Source of the DNA: Aquatica leii
Taxonomy: Eukaryota > Arthropoda > Insecta > Coleoptera > Lampyridae
Assembly: GCA_035610365.1 (NCBI GenBank)
Contig: CM069433.1
Span: forward strand, 172,748,882 to 172,812,881
Length of the DNA: 64,000 bases
Direction of reading: 5' to 3'
Shown here: one piece after another, positions 1 through 12,817 of the stretch
How the letters are laid out: every line of letters begins with the position of its first letter
Numbering within the stretch: the stretch's first letter is position 1
The notes under the pieces: generated by a model
What the model was told of the DNA's origin: nothing
The model's database searches: none
The model's input: the letters and a program-made list of their open reading frames with translations, nothing else
Program-made: the position numbers and the translations under genes

Positions 1-80
1 ATACGCAACAATATATAATAAATAAACTAAAATAATTGTTATAACTAAAAAATCATAAGTACCAGCACAAAATAGCTGTT

Positions 81-362
81 TCACCACGTGGACAATTTTG
101 TCCCCTTTGGCGGCTCTAGGTATGTAAAAACTCCGGCGATTCTAGTGTTAATTATTGAATCAATTGTTGTTGTGGTAATATTAACATTTTGGGATGTTAA
201 AGGTAGATTCTGTTGCACTTTAGGTGATTTGTGATTCGGAACAGATTCCATTGATGATGAACTACTTAGTTTGCCATCACTCACTTCAAAGTTCTTTTCT
301 ACACTATCATCGCTGTCTTTGTCTGATAAAAACTCATCCATAAGCTTTTGCAGCCTGTTCAT
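81..362 (-). CDS. hypothetical 93-aa ORF, serine/aspartate-rich
   Basis: This open frame starts with a hydrophobic-acidic segment (MDEFLSDKDSDDS) followed by a serine run and a threonine run. I do not recognise the family. An acidic N-terminus of this kind occurs in piggyBac-type transposases, but no catalytic motif is present, so that is only a guess. It could also be a chance ORF or a first exon. The neighbouring sequence to about position 836 holds no other gene I can see. Confidence 0.2.
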   Translation of the reverse strand: MNRLQKLMDEFLSDKDSDDSVEKNFEVSDGKLSSSSSMESVPNHKSPKVQQNLPLTSQNVNITTTTIDSIINTRIAGVFTYLEPPKGTKLSTW

Positions 363-836
363 ACGACATGGTCGAGTGCTAACTAATTACTAATTCACGC
401 TGCTATCCACAATGCATTCAATACACGTCTACACAAAAATATGCAAGTTATAACACGAATCTGTGAGAAACATGAATTACACGGCTCCCAAAACAAAACT
501 ATAAATTCTCGCTGCGAGATGTACACGTGCTTCTCAATTTTAGATACTGGTAAAATTTAAAAAAAAACAATAAATTTGATGGGAAAGTGAGGGAACATCA
601 TTTTTTAAGCATTTACAAATATTCTGTAGTAATTTAGGTTTTCAACTTTTTGTGACCCATTTTCCCATCCTTCATTGTGGCGTTTAATATGTTAAGCCTC
701 TTCTTAACAAACATAAATTAGTCTGGCAAGAATTTTATAATTACGATCTGTATACTAAAGATTTCTACATCGTACCCTACGCTTAAATACAAAACAAACA
801 CATCGAGCAATTGTCAGCGCCGAAACGTTGTTAGTA

Positions 837-1720
837 CAGGGCCGGTGCTTGCAATTTTGCCGCCCAACAAAAAAAGGTAAATTGCGGCCCCTTTATAACA
901 ACAATTAAAAAAGTTAACCTAAACTCTTCATACGGTTAATAGCAAAAAAACTGGTATTAAAAATGTTGAAGTTTTGATTTTTTAAAAATACAATTTTTTG
1001 ATTTATAATTTAGGCACTAAATTGAAACTAAGATTGCATAGAAAAAAAAGCACAAATCTAGTATATAATTTTAACATGCACTTATTAAAATAATAGTAAA
1101 ACAAATTATAGAAATTTCTTCGAGTTATTGTTCTCAAGCCGTTTAACCAATCCTCGGTAGTTGTAACTTTAATTTGGAAAGTAAGCAAGATTCTTAAAAC
1201 TATCGAGATGTAGAGCAAACTCCAGCTTTAAAATGAATTCTAAGATCTCGATTGGATTTTTTTTAGTAAACCCAAAACCGATATTACATCGTTGATATCT
1301 GATGAATTCTCTAGACCTTTACAACATTTTAGTAAGTAACTTTGTGAGATATTTTTTAAATCATAAATATTGTATAAAATTTGGAAATAGTTGCTGTGGG
1401 TACTGATTAAATTAAACTTGGATTCAAATGCATTGTAGTTTGGTCTAATGTGAAAAAACAAAACTGTCTTATATTTTAAAGCAAGTTCTTCGATCGGATC
1501 AACTCGTGCTTCATAGTCAAAATTAACATTTTTTTATCGAACTTGATGATATGTCTGGGTAAGCTCAAAATTAACCGGTATGTTAATTTGGTCAACAAGC
1601 TCTGAAGCATCACAAAGCATTTCATTAAAAGCAATGTACAATCTAAGATATCTGAAAAAAACATTACAATTTTTCAAGAGTTCCATAGCAGATGGTAAGT
1701 TATAGTCTTTTGTTTGTAAT
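837..1720 (-). pseudogene. hAT transposase relic (zf-MYM1-like), C-terminal half
   Basis: On the minus strand several frame-shifted pieces align in order with the C-terminal part of hAT transposases of the zinc-finger MYM-type 1 group. A piece near 1570 reads LSLPR. An adjacent frame near 1530 reads NVNFDYEARVDPIEEL, resembling the family stretch between the PR-x-x-x-RQ motif and the dimerisation domain. The piece at 1240-1461 continues it. The piece around 1130-1170 reads TTEDWLNGL, matching the TEDRLNGLALLNIHR-type hAT C-terminal motif. At 837 the sequence CAGGGCCGGTGC is a plausible hAT terminal inverted repeat. I could not find its partner. Many stops and frameshifts make this a dead copy. 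Confidence 0.55.
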
Positions 1721-1792
1721 CACTTACTAATTAGATTATTAGAATTTAATATTTTGTACAAAATTACAATGGAGCATAAGAACTTAAATTGT

Positions 1793-2002
1793 TTAACACA
1801 ACTTTGTAACGTGTAAATTTTTTTCGTTTGAATACGTCTGATTTTTGTTAACATTTTTGTATTCACTGTTGATATAAATCCTTTTGCGCAAGCATTTCAC
1901 GCATGGCACATGCGTTATGAGCTTTCTTCTTAAGTACGAAGTGATCCTCCATCTTACGCTTAGAAATGAAGTAGTGAGCGGACATTTTTTTGCGTGCTGC
2001 AA
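1793..2002 (-). other. unassigned 69-aa ORF upstream of hAT relic
   Basis: The frame is basic and contains PCVKCLRK but no second metal-binding pair. It lies on the same strand as, and 5' of, the hAT relic, so it may be a decayed part of that element. I cannot assign a family. The AT-rich context makes a chance ORF possible. Confidence 0.15.
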
Positions 2003-2071
2003 AAAGTGGAATTACCACTTATTTAATTTGTGTTTGTGAATTTTTGCCCCAATGGTGAAAATTATTTAAGC

Positions 2072-2150
2072 TGGCGTTCGTTGTAGCCCGCATTCGTTAG
2101 TAGCCCGCATTTGTTAGTAGCACCGCATTCGTTAGTAGCATTTGCATTTT
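2072..2150. repeat. 17-18 bp minisatellite, about four units
   Basis: Copies of a unit close to CGCATTCGTTAGTAGCC start at about 2089, 2106 and 2124, with degenerate flanking units. The period is 17-18 bp. Confidence 0.75.
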
Positions 2151-2459
2151 GTTGTATTTACGAAAAATAGAATAAAAAACCCGTAAATTAGAAGGGGTAA
2201 GTCATTTTTGTTTTGATTTGAATTGTATAATTCATCGCAATTTACGTTCTAGTTTTTTTTCTTTGTTCCGGATTTTTGGTTTCGTTCTTATACGATGTTT
2301 TTGAGTATGAAAGTCTTATGAATACGATTTCGATCTTTATACGTCTGCGATTATGGAAATTACGATCTACGATTATCAATTTTATTGATTTCAAAGGCAA
2401 GATATCAATCAAATCTTCGTGAAAGATACGATTTATGGAAATTGCATTATATTGCATCA

Positions 2460-4150
2460 TTCAATGAGTCATGACCACACCTTAATAGAAGCTGCGCGAT
2501 TCGCAAGTGGTAAAATTAAACCTTCAAGAACACGTATGTAGATATCTGTAATTATTAGTTTTAAGTTACGTTTTTGGTTTCAATATTTAACCATTCATAT
2601 ATAAAAAATATTGTGGCGTCCAACTTATAAAATTTTTGTATTTATCAAATTCAAAATTAGTAATCTTAAGTAACGTAAGAATTCCCACGACTCTAATTAA
2701 TTAAATATAAAAATGCTCATTGCTCTTATGTAGTTTGTGTTTAATGTGTTTTAGATAAATATTTTTGTGAGCTGGCTGGTGCATTCATTTATTTGTATGT
2801 TACATATTTGGCACCGATTATTTGTGTGATGTTACAACTTAATACTTGTAACGTTAAAATAAGAACTTAGTAGTTCAATTCGCGAGTAGGGAAAATGTCT
2901 CGGTAGATATTATGAAACTTGTCAGGATCGTTCTGCTCTTGCGCCAGACTGTCACAATTATGACAGCATATCCGGAGTCATTCTTCATTAAATCTTTGCC
3001 GAGTTAACTTTATTTGTTTGCCCGGTTTAGCCTTCACCGCTAAATTGTGTCACGCTACAAATTTCTAATGCGTTTATATTTGTGGAAGGTTGAAACGGGG
3101 TAAGTGGTATACAATTTTCTTTATTGAGGGTTTAAATTGACACCTACTAATTTTCTGTAGCGGATCTTGGTAGTCACCAATTGTCCGGCGTTATCAATTA
3201 AGATAACCAACAGGTGGTCGTATTGGAAACATTCCATGACGTCGAAGTAGTGTTACGTACTGATAATACCCACCGTCGAAGGTTGAGAACCGCCAGGACT
3301 ATTCTTTTCTGTTATGAAGTCAAACATGGGGAATTTACTCGATTAAGCCACAGGGAAACGCTGCGCACTTACGTTCGTACTAATTCGATGCTAACCAAAC
3401 CTTTCTTGTTACTTGTGTTAAACGGATATGCCCGTTTCAATCGGGGTTTAATAGTATTGTTTTAGGTGTACCGAAGTCGGAGGTTAGCGCTAACAGTCCG
3501 AGTAAGGTCCAGCTTGTAAGTATTACTATTTAAAATTTATTATTCGTGTTTCGGGGACTAGGTCGTTAAGGACCGTACGTGCATGTTAACGTAACACAAT
3601 TAATTATATTTTTGTGCTTCGCGAATCTATCGTTTGTGCACATCGAATCTCGAAAACTTAATTGCTTGATTTATCTACGAATTATGTATATGTATTTATC
3701 TATTTAGTCGCTAAATGTATGTCATTATCTAATCCGACAAGAGCTTTTGGTTGCACAGTGTGTTGCTCGCCACTAGGCACAAATTTCTAATTTAGTCAAC
3801 CTACGTGTGTATGTTTTTCAAGAATTTATACTTCTATATTTGTCTCGACTTCTGTGATACAATAAATATATATATTTGGTGTTATTATTTTTGTAAGGTT
3901 ATTTATTCTTCGTGTACTACGAGGCGAGTTAGACGGTCTCCCTCGACTTTAATTTTTCATCGTCTTGGCGCCTTTTTATTAGTTTCACTTTATAATCACA
4001 CATAACAAAGCCTGCGATCCCTCTCCGAAGAAGCTGTGCTGGCCGTTGCTTTGTTTGGTTACGAGAAGACCGGTGGAACTGTTTTATTTGGACATCTCAA
4101 CTCTAGGAACCCAAGTTTCTCGTAACATACTCCAAAAGCCTCAATTCTTA
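2460..4150. other. GC-richer block without recognisable gene; possible LTR remnant
   Basis: This stretch is visibly less AT-rich than its surroundings, especially 2930-3530 and 3900-4130, and has ORFs such as 3214-3465 (+) that I cannot assign. It contains a splice-donor-like GTAAGTATT near 3516 and a TGGCGCC near 3964 that resembles the start of a lysine-tRNA primer-binding site. Those traits would suit an LTR and leader of a retroelement. No matching second LTR was seen, so this is only a suggestion. Confidence 0.2.
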
Positions 4151-5060
4151 TTGTTGTTAATTTCCGAATTATTACAAACAGCAAACCAAGCATCATATAT
4201 CCTTCCTAATTGATACCTCAGTAGTTTTAATGCATCTATTCAGCTTTCCCAACGAGTATCATTTAAAGGTTGATGAGAAAAAAAATAGATATATTTTTTT
4301 GGATTATATTAAAATTGGTGGTCGATTAAGAGCTTTAAACTTTAGCTCTTTTATTACCAAAAAATTATCTTAGTAATTAAAAAGTTTTATATACATTTTT
4401 TTGCACTTAGATGCTTAACAAGTTTTGGTTGCTGTATAAGAGGTTTTTTGAGCGTTGGTTGGTAAGATTTCTACCAAAAATATCGTACACAAGTGTGCAA
4501 AATTTTTAGTGCAAAAATCTAGTTCAACCTATAATGGAAAACTAGACTAGACTAGTTCTTATTAAGGATAAGCGTATACAAGGCGCTAAGCTAAACAAAC
4601 GTTAAATTTGCGTTTTTGTCTGTCTGACAATGCGCGCTCTTCATTTCGAATTAGTTTTGTCGTCGACAACAAAAGCGTTTATTAACTGTACAGGAAGATT
4701 TGTTGTTCGTCGTGGATTGCCAAACTCAATCTCTAGTGACAATGCAACTAACTTTTACGGATCTAATCTAATTTTTTATTGTCACTGATCGAATGCAGCA
4801 GGGTAAAAAAACGGTGGTTTGCTGCTGCACTTCACTTTATCTTCGTGTAAATAAAACTTGTAATAAAAAGTCTGGTAAAACACTAAACAAATTCATTTTA
4901 CACTAATTATTCCAAAATAAACAAAAAATTAACGGTAATTTTGTAGTGAATTATAAGTAAGCGACTGCTCGATAATGTGTAAAAATTATAACTCTTTTAC
5001 AAAAAAAAAACTTAAAGTACTTATACAAAAATGTGGCAGCAAAAATTATAAGTAGGACAC
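4151..5060. other. no gene seen
   Basis: AT-rich sequence without a supported coding region. A short stretch near 4620-4760 is slightly richer in GC, but no motif was recognised. Confidence 0.5.
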
Positions 5061-5063
5061 AGA

Positions 5064-5252
5064 GTTACGTGCAGAAGCTTTCAGTGAAACTTGCCCGAAA
5101 TAAAGTAACATAAACAATGTTTTGCCAGTGCTCAGTGGAGAAATAGGTGAATTATAATCAATATTCCGTAGCCGTGTTACATGCAAAAGTTGAAACAATG
5201 TCACTGCCTGAAATAAGGTAACATAAACGATGTTATGCCGCTGCTCAGTGGG
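5064..5252 (+). repeat. diverged tandem duplication, period about 111 bp
   Basis: The segment 5064-5140 recurs at 5175-5252. Both copies share GTTACRTGC at the start, TAACATAAAC in the middle and CTCAGTGG at the end, with scattered substitutions and small gaps. No coding content was seen. Confidence 0.75.
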
Positions 5253-5299
5253 GACTATTTAACATTTATTTGAACACACAACAAAAAAAATGAAATAAA

Positions 5300-8110
5300 A
5301 TAAAATAATAGTATGGAAATCAACAAAATTAACCAAAACCAAAACAACAAAAAAAAATTAAAGTTAATTGAATAAATGCACACACACAAAAAATTGGTAA
5401 ATCTTAATTACCTAAAAATCACGGCCGTGGGCGCATTACGTAAAAGAAACTTACTTAAATATATATAAAACGAAATAATCGTTATTAAGAAAGACGAAAA
5501 TTTTTAATCGTAAATTTTCACAATTACGACCAATATAAAACTGTACTTCAACGAAAATTTTGTCACGTATTTTCGACAAATACTAACAATTATTAATTAC
5601 ATTATCGGTACGTCAATTCGCGACACTTTTGTCTTCTCTTAAAATCCCAGAGCTTTTAAAACACAATCGCGTAAAGAAAAATTTCACGTTTAAATAAACG
5701 GTGCAAAATAAATACCTTGAATTATCGTCGTAACTCCAGGAAAGAACCTGTGGTTGATTCTGGGTTGCCAGCTGTCTACGGGAAGAAACGTTGGAAGGTA
5801 CCCAAACAATGGAATGACAGCGGAAGAATTCTCTTTTAATACCAACGTGAATCCGCACAAAAGCGAAGACTGGATTTTTCTCTTAACACAACCCCGAACA
5901 CTTGACTACATCTCGATACCCGGTATTCTTAATTGCCACCAAAAATCTTTCTCAAAATCAAAATTTTAAGTAAATTAACGAAGATAAAAAATGTTGTCAC
6001 CACATGCGTCACGTCACATACGCACAGCGAAAAGACAACGTTTTCACAAAAATTGCTTACTCAGTTAAATTATCAAATGATACAATCGCGCTCGAAAATG
6101 AGTTTAAAATAAACAAAAGCAGATACTAAAAAAAACGTATCCAATTTCATTCTAGAAAGGAAATCATAAATTAGATAAAGTTGTTATTCCAATGAAATAA
6201 CCAGAAATAAAACACTAAATCATAATCAAGACCACGGACCTTTATGCGTTAAAAAATAGAAAATTAAACTAACAATAATTGTGAAATAACTATTAAATAC
6301 AAATCAACTTAAATTGAAGTAGTAAAATTAATCGAGTGAAACGTTTTCGAAGCTTTCACGGAACTACTCAATCGCTTAAAAAAAAATTAAGACAAATAAA
6401 TTTGAATACGGAGTCTTTCACAAATGATTCACGACCAAATTTCAACGCCGGTTACAGCCGTTTGGAAAACTCAAAAGAAAACAAAATCAAAGGGCGTCAG
6501 GAAGGTATAAAGCTAAAGGACTTCTGGATCTTGCCAACCGCAAGCCCGCTTCTGAAGGATACACTTTAAATTGGACTTAGCTTACTAGAGTGTATTGCAC
6601 TAAAACCTGAAATAATTTAAAATTCACAATACGCACAGGCCAACGAAATTAAAAGCTTGGTTACAATTTAACTATTTAACATTAATTTATTTTATCAAAC
6701 ACTCAAAACAAAAAATTATTAATAAAAAAAATGTAAGTTAAAATAGTTAAAGTTAATTAAATAAGCGCATCAAAACAAAACGAAATTTGAAGAAATAAAA
6801 AAACACAATAAAAATAAAAAATTATGCACGCCCGTGTTTGCATTAATAGAAATTAAAGAAATACAAAATAAAATAAAATAAATTCATTTCTTTTAACACA
6901 AGATCGAAAATCTTATTAATAAACAACGAGATAGTCAATTTTACGTTTTAACGTCAAACAAATTTTTTAGTCATTTTTAAAGCAAAACTTTTGATCTTGA
7001 TAAATACAGACAATTGCTATTTAATATTTGTAAAAACTATAAAATCGGTAATTCGCAATAATCTTTATTCTCCTAAAAACTCAAAGCTTTTAAGACACTA
7101 TAACCACGTAAATAAATTCACCAAATTTAATTAACCGCTACAAAATAAATACCTTAAATTTTTGGTAGTTGGTCTAGAAAAGAGCTTGTGCTTGATTTTA
7201 ATGTTACCAGATGTAATCGGCCCGAAGATCGAGAAACTAACCTTAGTTAACAAGGGTCCGTCAGAAAAATCGCAAAAGCCGCCCAAGACGAAAATAGCAC
7301 CGTGTCGCACATCAACTTAAGATTCCAAGGTACGTAAAACAAAAAAATCACTCAAAAGCGCATGAAATAATAATTGGCCGTACATCGACGAATTAGAAAA
7401 CAATTTCCAACTCATAACTAGTAATTTACTATGCTTTCTCTCTTCAACTTCCCAAAGGTCGATTTAACAGATTTAATTACAACGTAACAGTAGAATTCAA
7501 AGTAAGTTTTTTTATTGTGGGAACTGCATTGACAACAAAAATATCTGAAACTTTAATTACGGTCATAAAGATTATACTTGTTAAAACCTGAATCATAAAA
7601 CGGTCTAATAAATTATAAAAATGTCTCAATTTCAAATGCATATCAATGCAATACAGCCTGAATAAAGTACATATGCTCTGAGAATGTACTAAAAAAAATG
7701 AACTTTTAAACGAGCTTAAAATAAACAAACTGCTAAAATATATTTATTTACAATAATATCTCGAACGGGAAACATAAATTACAACTGGAATTTTGACAGG
7801 ACAAAGAAAATGCCAAATTAACGTAAATGCAGAATACGGATGTTTGTTGCGTAATAATTTCAAATTATTTGAATACAAGACCTTACTTACAAAATTGATT
7901 GTCAAAAATGAATTTAAAAACGTAAGATACCGTTCTTAAATTAACGTGAAATTAATAAAACAATCCCAAAGTACATGAAACGAATAAAACCAACTCAATT
8001 ACCGAGTCTTTCACGAAAGAAATCGCACAAACTGAAACGACGGTTACAACAAGTCATCAGCCTAAATTGACAAGGATTGATTTATACTTTGAGAAGACGC
8101 CATGTCTTAA
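5300..8110 (+). repeat. two diverged tandem units of about 1.4 kb
   Basis: Ordered landmarks of the first unit recur in the second. AAAGTTAATT is at 5360 and 6749. CGGCCGTG (about 5422) corresponds to CGCCCGTG (about 6830). CAAAATAAATACCTT is at 5704 and 7141. GAGTCTTTCA is at 6411 and 8004. Spacing grows from about 1.39 to 1.59 kb, so indels have accumulated. Small ORFs inside (5754-5969 and 6336-6569 on +) do not match a family I know. They are not conserved as ORFs in the second unit, so I treat them as non-coding. The array ends next to a BEL/Pao integrase relic. Confidence 0.6.
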
Positions 8111-8339
8111 TTTAAATCCCGCTGCAACAAAATTTTCAATAATATGCTTAAACGGTTGCATTCACCTTTTGTGCGTGACACGTTCAAAACAGTGGATTTG
8201 TAATAGGTCCGACGTCATGATGAACCGCTAACTAAGGAAAACATTTATTTATACATAATTTAAATTTTTAACAATAAAAATATAATTTTAGTTCTAAACA
8301 GTCACGTTTAGTCAAGTGGAATTTTATTTGCCCGCGAAC

Positions 8340-8660
8340 CCTTCACAAACGAAGTTTGGAAAGGCACAGTAAAATCTGCAAAAAATTAAATCGAATTTTA
8401 GGAAACGACAATCTTGTATATGAAGACTTTTACACGATTTTGTTTCTTGTAAAGCCTTTCTTAAACTTACGACTTCTATCATACTTATCTGATGACCGTC
8501 CTCTATCGACCCCTTGTCATTTCTTTATAGACGATTTTAACGTCTTACCAAATAAGTTGAAGTCAAAATCCTTCTTAATGATGACGGTTTGTAAAGTTTA
8601 CAATGATCAAATAATAAAATGTTTGCATAACTTTAATATTCGTTTTATCGTAAGACTCTG
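8340..8660 (+). pseudogene. BEL/Pao retrotransposon integrase, C-terminal remnant
   Basis: The frame starting at 8356 contains ILGNDNLVYEDFYTIL, LNLRLLSYLSDDRP, LSTPCHFFIDD and FNVLPNKL. In that order these correspond to the BEL/Pao integrase region that normally reads like GNT-L-TYEEF-T-L, NSRPL-SDDP, L-TPGHFLIG and LP. The conserved GHFLIG is changed to CHFFID. The catalytic core upstream is absent, so this is a 3' fragment of a decayed element. Its orientation matches the 1.4-kb tandem repeats immediately upstream, which may be derived from the same element. Confidence 0.7.
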
Positions 8661-8666
8661 CGGTAG

Positions 8667-8858
8667 ATGTCAATCCAACTGATTACTACAGATATATATT
8701 TTAATTCTTTGCGATTGAGCAGTTCTGAAGTAAAAAATAAGCATTTTCAAAAAAGTGATCGGCTTTACCCAGACCCCTGGAAAATTCGATCACCGTTTAA
8801 GTTAAAATTTAAAAAATATTGCTCAATTTACGATCTTGCTCTAATGACCGATCGATAG
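8667..8858 (+). other. unassigned ORF after the BEL/Pao remnant
   Basis: A 63-aa frame of unknown nature that overlaps the end of the integrase remnant. It is probably decayed retroelement sequence or a chance ORF. Confidence 0.15.
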
Positions 8859-8897
8859 AAACATCAACAAAACTATTTGCATTAGTTGTTTCCGGAA

Positions 8898-9440
8898 AAA
8901 AAACTGGTGTGATCACCACATGACTTTCCTATGAATGATGAAAGAATGTCTTCATATTTTTTTTAAGATTACATTGTCATAAAACCACTTTGAAGTGATA
9001 TGTACACGTTTGTATTGACTTCCTAGCTAAAATTTTTTTGAAATTTTTTTCCTCGATTTCATTTAGATATAATCGAAGTATGGCAAATTGGGCTTATGTT
9101 GTCATATCAACTAACTCCTATATTTGTGCGCCTCGATATTGCTTTCATTTAAATAATTTACATACGTACAAAATTGTATAAGAAGAACTATTAGAAATTG
9201 CGGATACACCCACTTCCGGTTTTTTTTATCAAACCCACCAAACCTCCATACCAAACTTCAAGTTATAAAACTTTTGGTTCGAGAGTTACTGTGGGTACAT
9301 CGTTACACACACACAGACACACACATAAACACCCTAAAATTTTTTTTGTCGAAAATACATTTTTCTGAATCAGGAGACCTTGAAACGTAAAATTATGCAA
9401 AAAAAATTTTGAAAAAAAAATGTGAATAAAGAATAAAAAT
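8898..9440 (+). repeat. dispersed repeat, copy 1 (longer)
   Basis: The part 8898-9150 matches 62104-62361 on the same strand almost throughout. It begins with ACTGGTGTGRTCACCACA and ends with GTGCGCCTCGATATTGCTTTC. This copy continues to about 9440 through CACACACACAGACACACACA and a tail TTTTTTTGTCGAAAATAC that the second copy lacks. It is non-coding and presumably a non-autonomous mobile element. Its class is not clear to me. Confidence 0.7.
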
Positions 9441-11730
9441 CATTCATAAGCCTGATGTTATATGCAGCTAATTTACGACAAGTTCACCGCTGTGGTTAGT
9501 TCAATTTGTTCCGACATAAGTTGACAGTCTACGTGGACTAAATCTCGACCATATCTGGTTGTGATGATTCTTGAAACTATTGAGTAAGCAAAAAAAATAA
9601 TTATAAATGATAATAATCATTTACATGAAATGTTACCAGAATTATTCAAAATAATATTAATTTTATATCAAGAGTGAGAAGATAATGATCTCTCCTACAA
9701 GTATTAATTAGTTAATTACTAATAATTCTATGGAACATAAAAAAATGTAATATAAATCTTATATTTTTGCAATAGAGTTGGTTACACTAGTAATAATGGT
9801 TAGAAACAAATTTTTCCTTCAAACAAATGTTTATATTACATTATGAAGCAATAAAGACAAAACAGTGTAAACTTACATGCGTTTATGTAAGAAATAGTAC
9901 ACAGTATACATCGGTGGGAAATGTTTAATGCTCGAGACAGAAATGAAACTTCCCACCGAGGTTTGTATACTATTGTTTTTATTTGTTCAGCCAAAAATTC
10001 TAAAATTTCACATCTTGAGGTTATCCTGACAGCTGTCAAATTGGATACATAAGAGGGAATCCCTATTCCTTTTTATATATCAGATATTCCAATTTATATA
10101 CCTGATTTCCACGTCTAGTAATCAATGCAACGAATAAAAAAAAATTTATTTATATTTGCCACTTTTAACAGATTCATTACAACACGCAAACGCGTTGGTT
10201 TTTGAATTGTTAATAGTTGTTCAGTGGTACACGTCATTTTTTAAAGATATGCCAATTGTATCAATTAAAAACACAAGGTTTTCATAGCAACATTACGACA
10301 GATACTGAATTCAAAAATACAGATGTAGCTATTCGCATATGCATATCTTTGTCGGCTTTATAATTTCTTATTTCGAAAAAATAAGGAAGGCGGAGCGATG
10401 ACGCGGACCGTACCATATTTCAGAATAAAATGTTTGCGCAAAGATGAATATATATTCCCACTTTCAGCAATTTTTGTTCCTTGTTTTTGAACAAATTGAA
10501 ATTATTTTTTTTTAATAACAATGAAACAATATTTCAAATAGATTTGCGTTTTTTTTTCAAAAATTTATTTTTATAACTTTTAAACAAATTTATTTTTCAA
10601 AAAATTTAAAACACAAATCGCATCAGATTGTTCTTAGTAGCAGATGTTCTAAGTTTCAATAAGATTGGTTCCATGGTAGCTGAAAAAAATGTTCAGAAAG
10701 TTTTGCCAGTTGATAAAGCAGCCTTAACACATTTTATACGTTATTGGAATCGATAAATTTAAAACAACAAAAATCTGTAATTTATATCAGTAATTGCCAA
10801 ATAACAAATGATTAATAATAATTTTTTTAACAAGATTGCACTAAAATATTATTTCCAACGAAAAGTATGTAGAATTTCGACATTCGGTTTCAATAGACGG
10901 TATCTAAACGTGGCAAAAAAGCCGCTTTTGATATGCGCGTATGATTAAATTAATTTAGTCATGGTGCTTATAGTAACCAATTTCACAACAAAAAGGCAGG
11001 TGCAGACCGTGTATACATTGTGTAATGTATTAATACAACGTTCGTGAAGGTGTTAAATGCGACAAATAATGGTATACATTTGGCTGACGATATCTCCGAT
11101 GAACGTCCAGATAAGTCTTGTCGATTTCATAACACACAGTAGGCATTTAATAAATTTATAATAATAAACGTATTTTTACTGTTATTTCAATTTTATTATT
11201 TTCTTAATATGAAATTTAGATTCTACGCAAATAAAAGTGTAAAAGATATAAATAAACGATAAAAAAACAAAATTAAAGTTTATTCATTTATATTTGTTTA
11301 AAATAAAATTAAAAAAATTATTAGAACGTATTTTAATAAAACTGAACATAGTTGTATTCACGTTTCAATATCTAACCTTTGAATGAAATCATATTGGATT
11401 GAAATGATTGCAAGATTCCAATCGTTCTTGAACCGCAGTAGAACGTAAAAAACTTAATAATTTTTAGTTTCGAAAACAATCTTTGCGCTGTAGCTATGTA
11501 GAAATGTAAATGTAAATTATTAGTTAGCAATTTAGACCAGCAATTGACAAATAAGTGACACTGCGAAAACTGTAATTTTCAAGTTCTATCCCATTCATAT
11601 CAAATTCATTTCGATTTTTGTCCCGAGTCTTGTACAAAACTATTAAATTCCAAAATATTTAATCAGTGATATACTTTTTTTAAATTTAAATTACGCGGGC
11701 ATGCACGAGTGGTGACTAGGGACAAGAGAC
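9441..11730. other. no gene seen
   Basis: AT-rich non-coding sequence. It contains one compact foldback (annotated separately) and a TGACAGCTGTCA palindrome near 10027. No exon could be supported. Confidence 0.5.
9903..9971. repeat. 69-bp foldback
   Basis: AGTATACATCGGTGGGAA at 9903-9920 faces the complementary TTCCCACCGAGGTTTGTATACT at 9950-9971, with about 29 nt between the arms. The arms pair except for a 4-nt bulge. It may be a very short MITE or a hairpin. Confidence 0.7.
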
Positions 11731-11955
11731 ACGAGTACTAGGGTATGTTATGTAAAAAATTGTTAGCAGTTAAAAATCCGTTAAATATTTTGTGTTATGA
11801 ATAATGAATAAAACGATTATGAAAGAAAGTTATTAATCAAGTGCGCCCGAGACACCCTAGTACAGTTTCAGAAGTGGGATTAACTGAAGAATAAAATTTT
11901 AAAAAAAAGTGTTTGGTTAAAACCAAGTGTTTGGGTAATTTTTAAACAAAGAAAA

Positions 11956-12330
11956 ATGGAAAGCGAGGCTAAAACATCGAGAGCTACAATTGAAGAAATT
12001 AATGTTAACGAAAACAGGCAATTAAGTAATTTAGAAGTAGCCTCGTTGTTATCAGAGTTCAAAGGAAATGTAGATAAGAGTCCGAAAAATTGGTTTAGAA
12101 GATTGGATCTGATAAAGAATATTTACTATTTAGACAATAAAGCGTGTATGTTAATAGCAGAGTTACAAAATTAGCTGGTCCGGCCAAGGATTGGTACTTT
12201 TCCAAACCTGAACATGCGTCTTATGATTATAATGAACTAAAATCAGAAATTAAAAAGTTATTCAAATGTAGAGAAGATAAAATAAGTTTAATGAGGAAGT
12301 TTAAAGCGAGGAAATGAAATAGAAATAAGA
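11956..12330 (+). pseudogene. Gypsy copy A gag (capsid part)
   Basis: The frame opens with ATG at 11956 and contains FKGNVDKSPKNWFRRLDLI, followed after an in-frame stop at about 12172 by GPAKDWYFSK and ELKSEIKKLFKCRED. These match the retrotransposon gag domain, in which a Y/W-x2-W-F motif and a G-A-A-x-W-Y motif are conserved. Downstream, 12331-12817 is disrupted and its frame cannot be followed with confidence. Confidence 0.65.
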
Positions 12331-12817
12331 ATTTTTCCGAGTACTTTTGTTGACGCTTTAAGTAAATTTTCATGTAGTTTGTATTGTAGCTTAGTTAGAA
12401 ATGTATACCCAATAATAGCTATAGTTAATGCTGACTGACACATCCGTCTTTAAGTAAGTTGGTAAAAGACATTATATTTATACATGAATACGTTTTAGTA
12501 ATTTGATATCAAAGTTTCCATAATCAATAAAGTTAGTTTTAATTTATCCAACAACCTCAAGACAGTCCACAAGCAAATCTATAAACACGCAACAACTTTC
12601 ATGCCAAAATTCTATTTGGGAATAAACTAAACTTAGGCGAAGATAATTTAATTAGCTACATTATTGATGGGTTAGATCAGCCAGTATTGCAAAGCCAAGG
12701 ACGTATGTAGTGTTTCGATACTTTAGATAAGCTATTGGCAGTAATGAATTTGTTGACCAAGGAAGACCGATTGCAAATTCGTAGAAGTCAGTCCAGTGTA
12801 GTCCCAATGAGGAAGCC

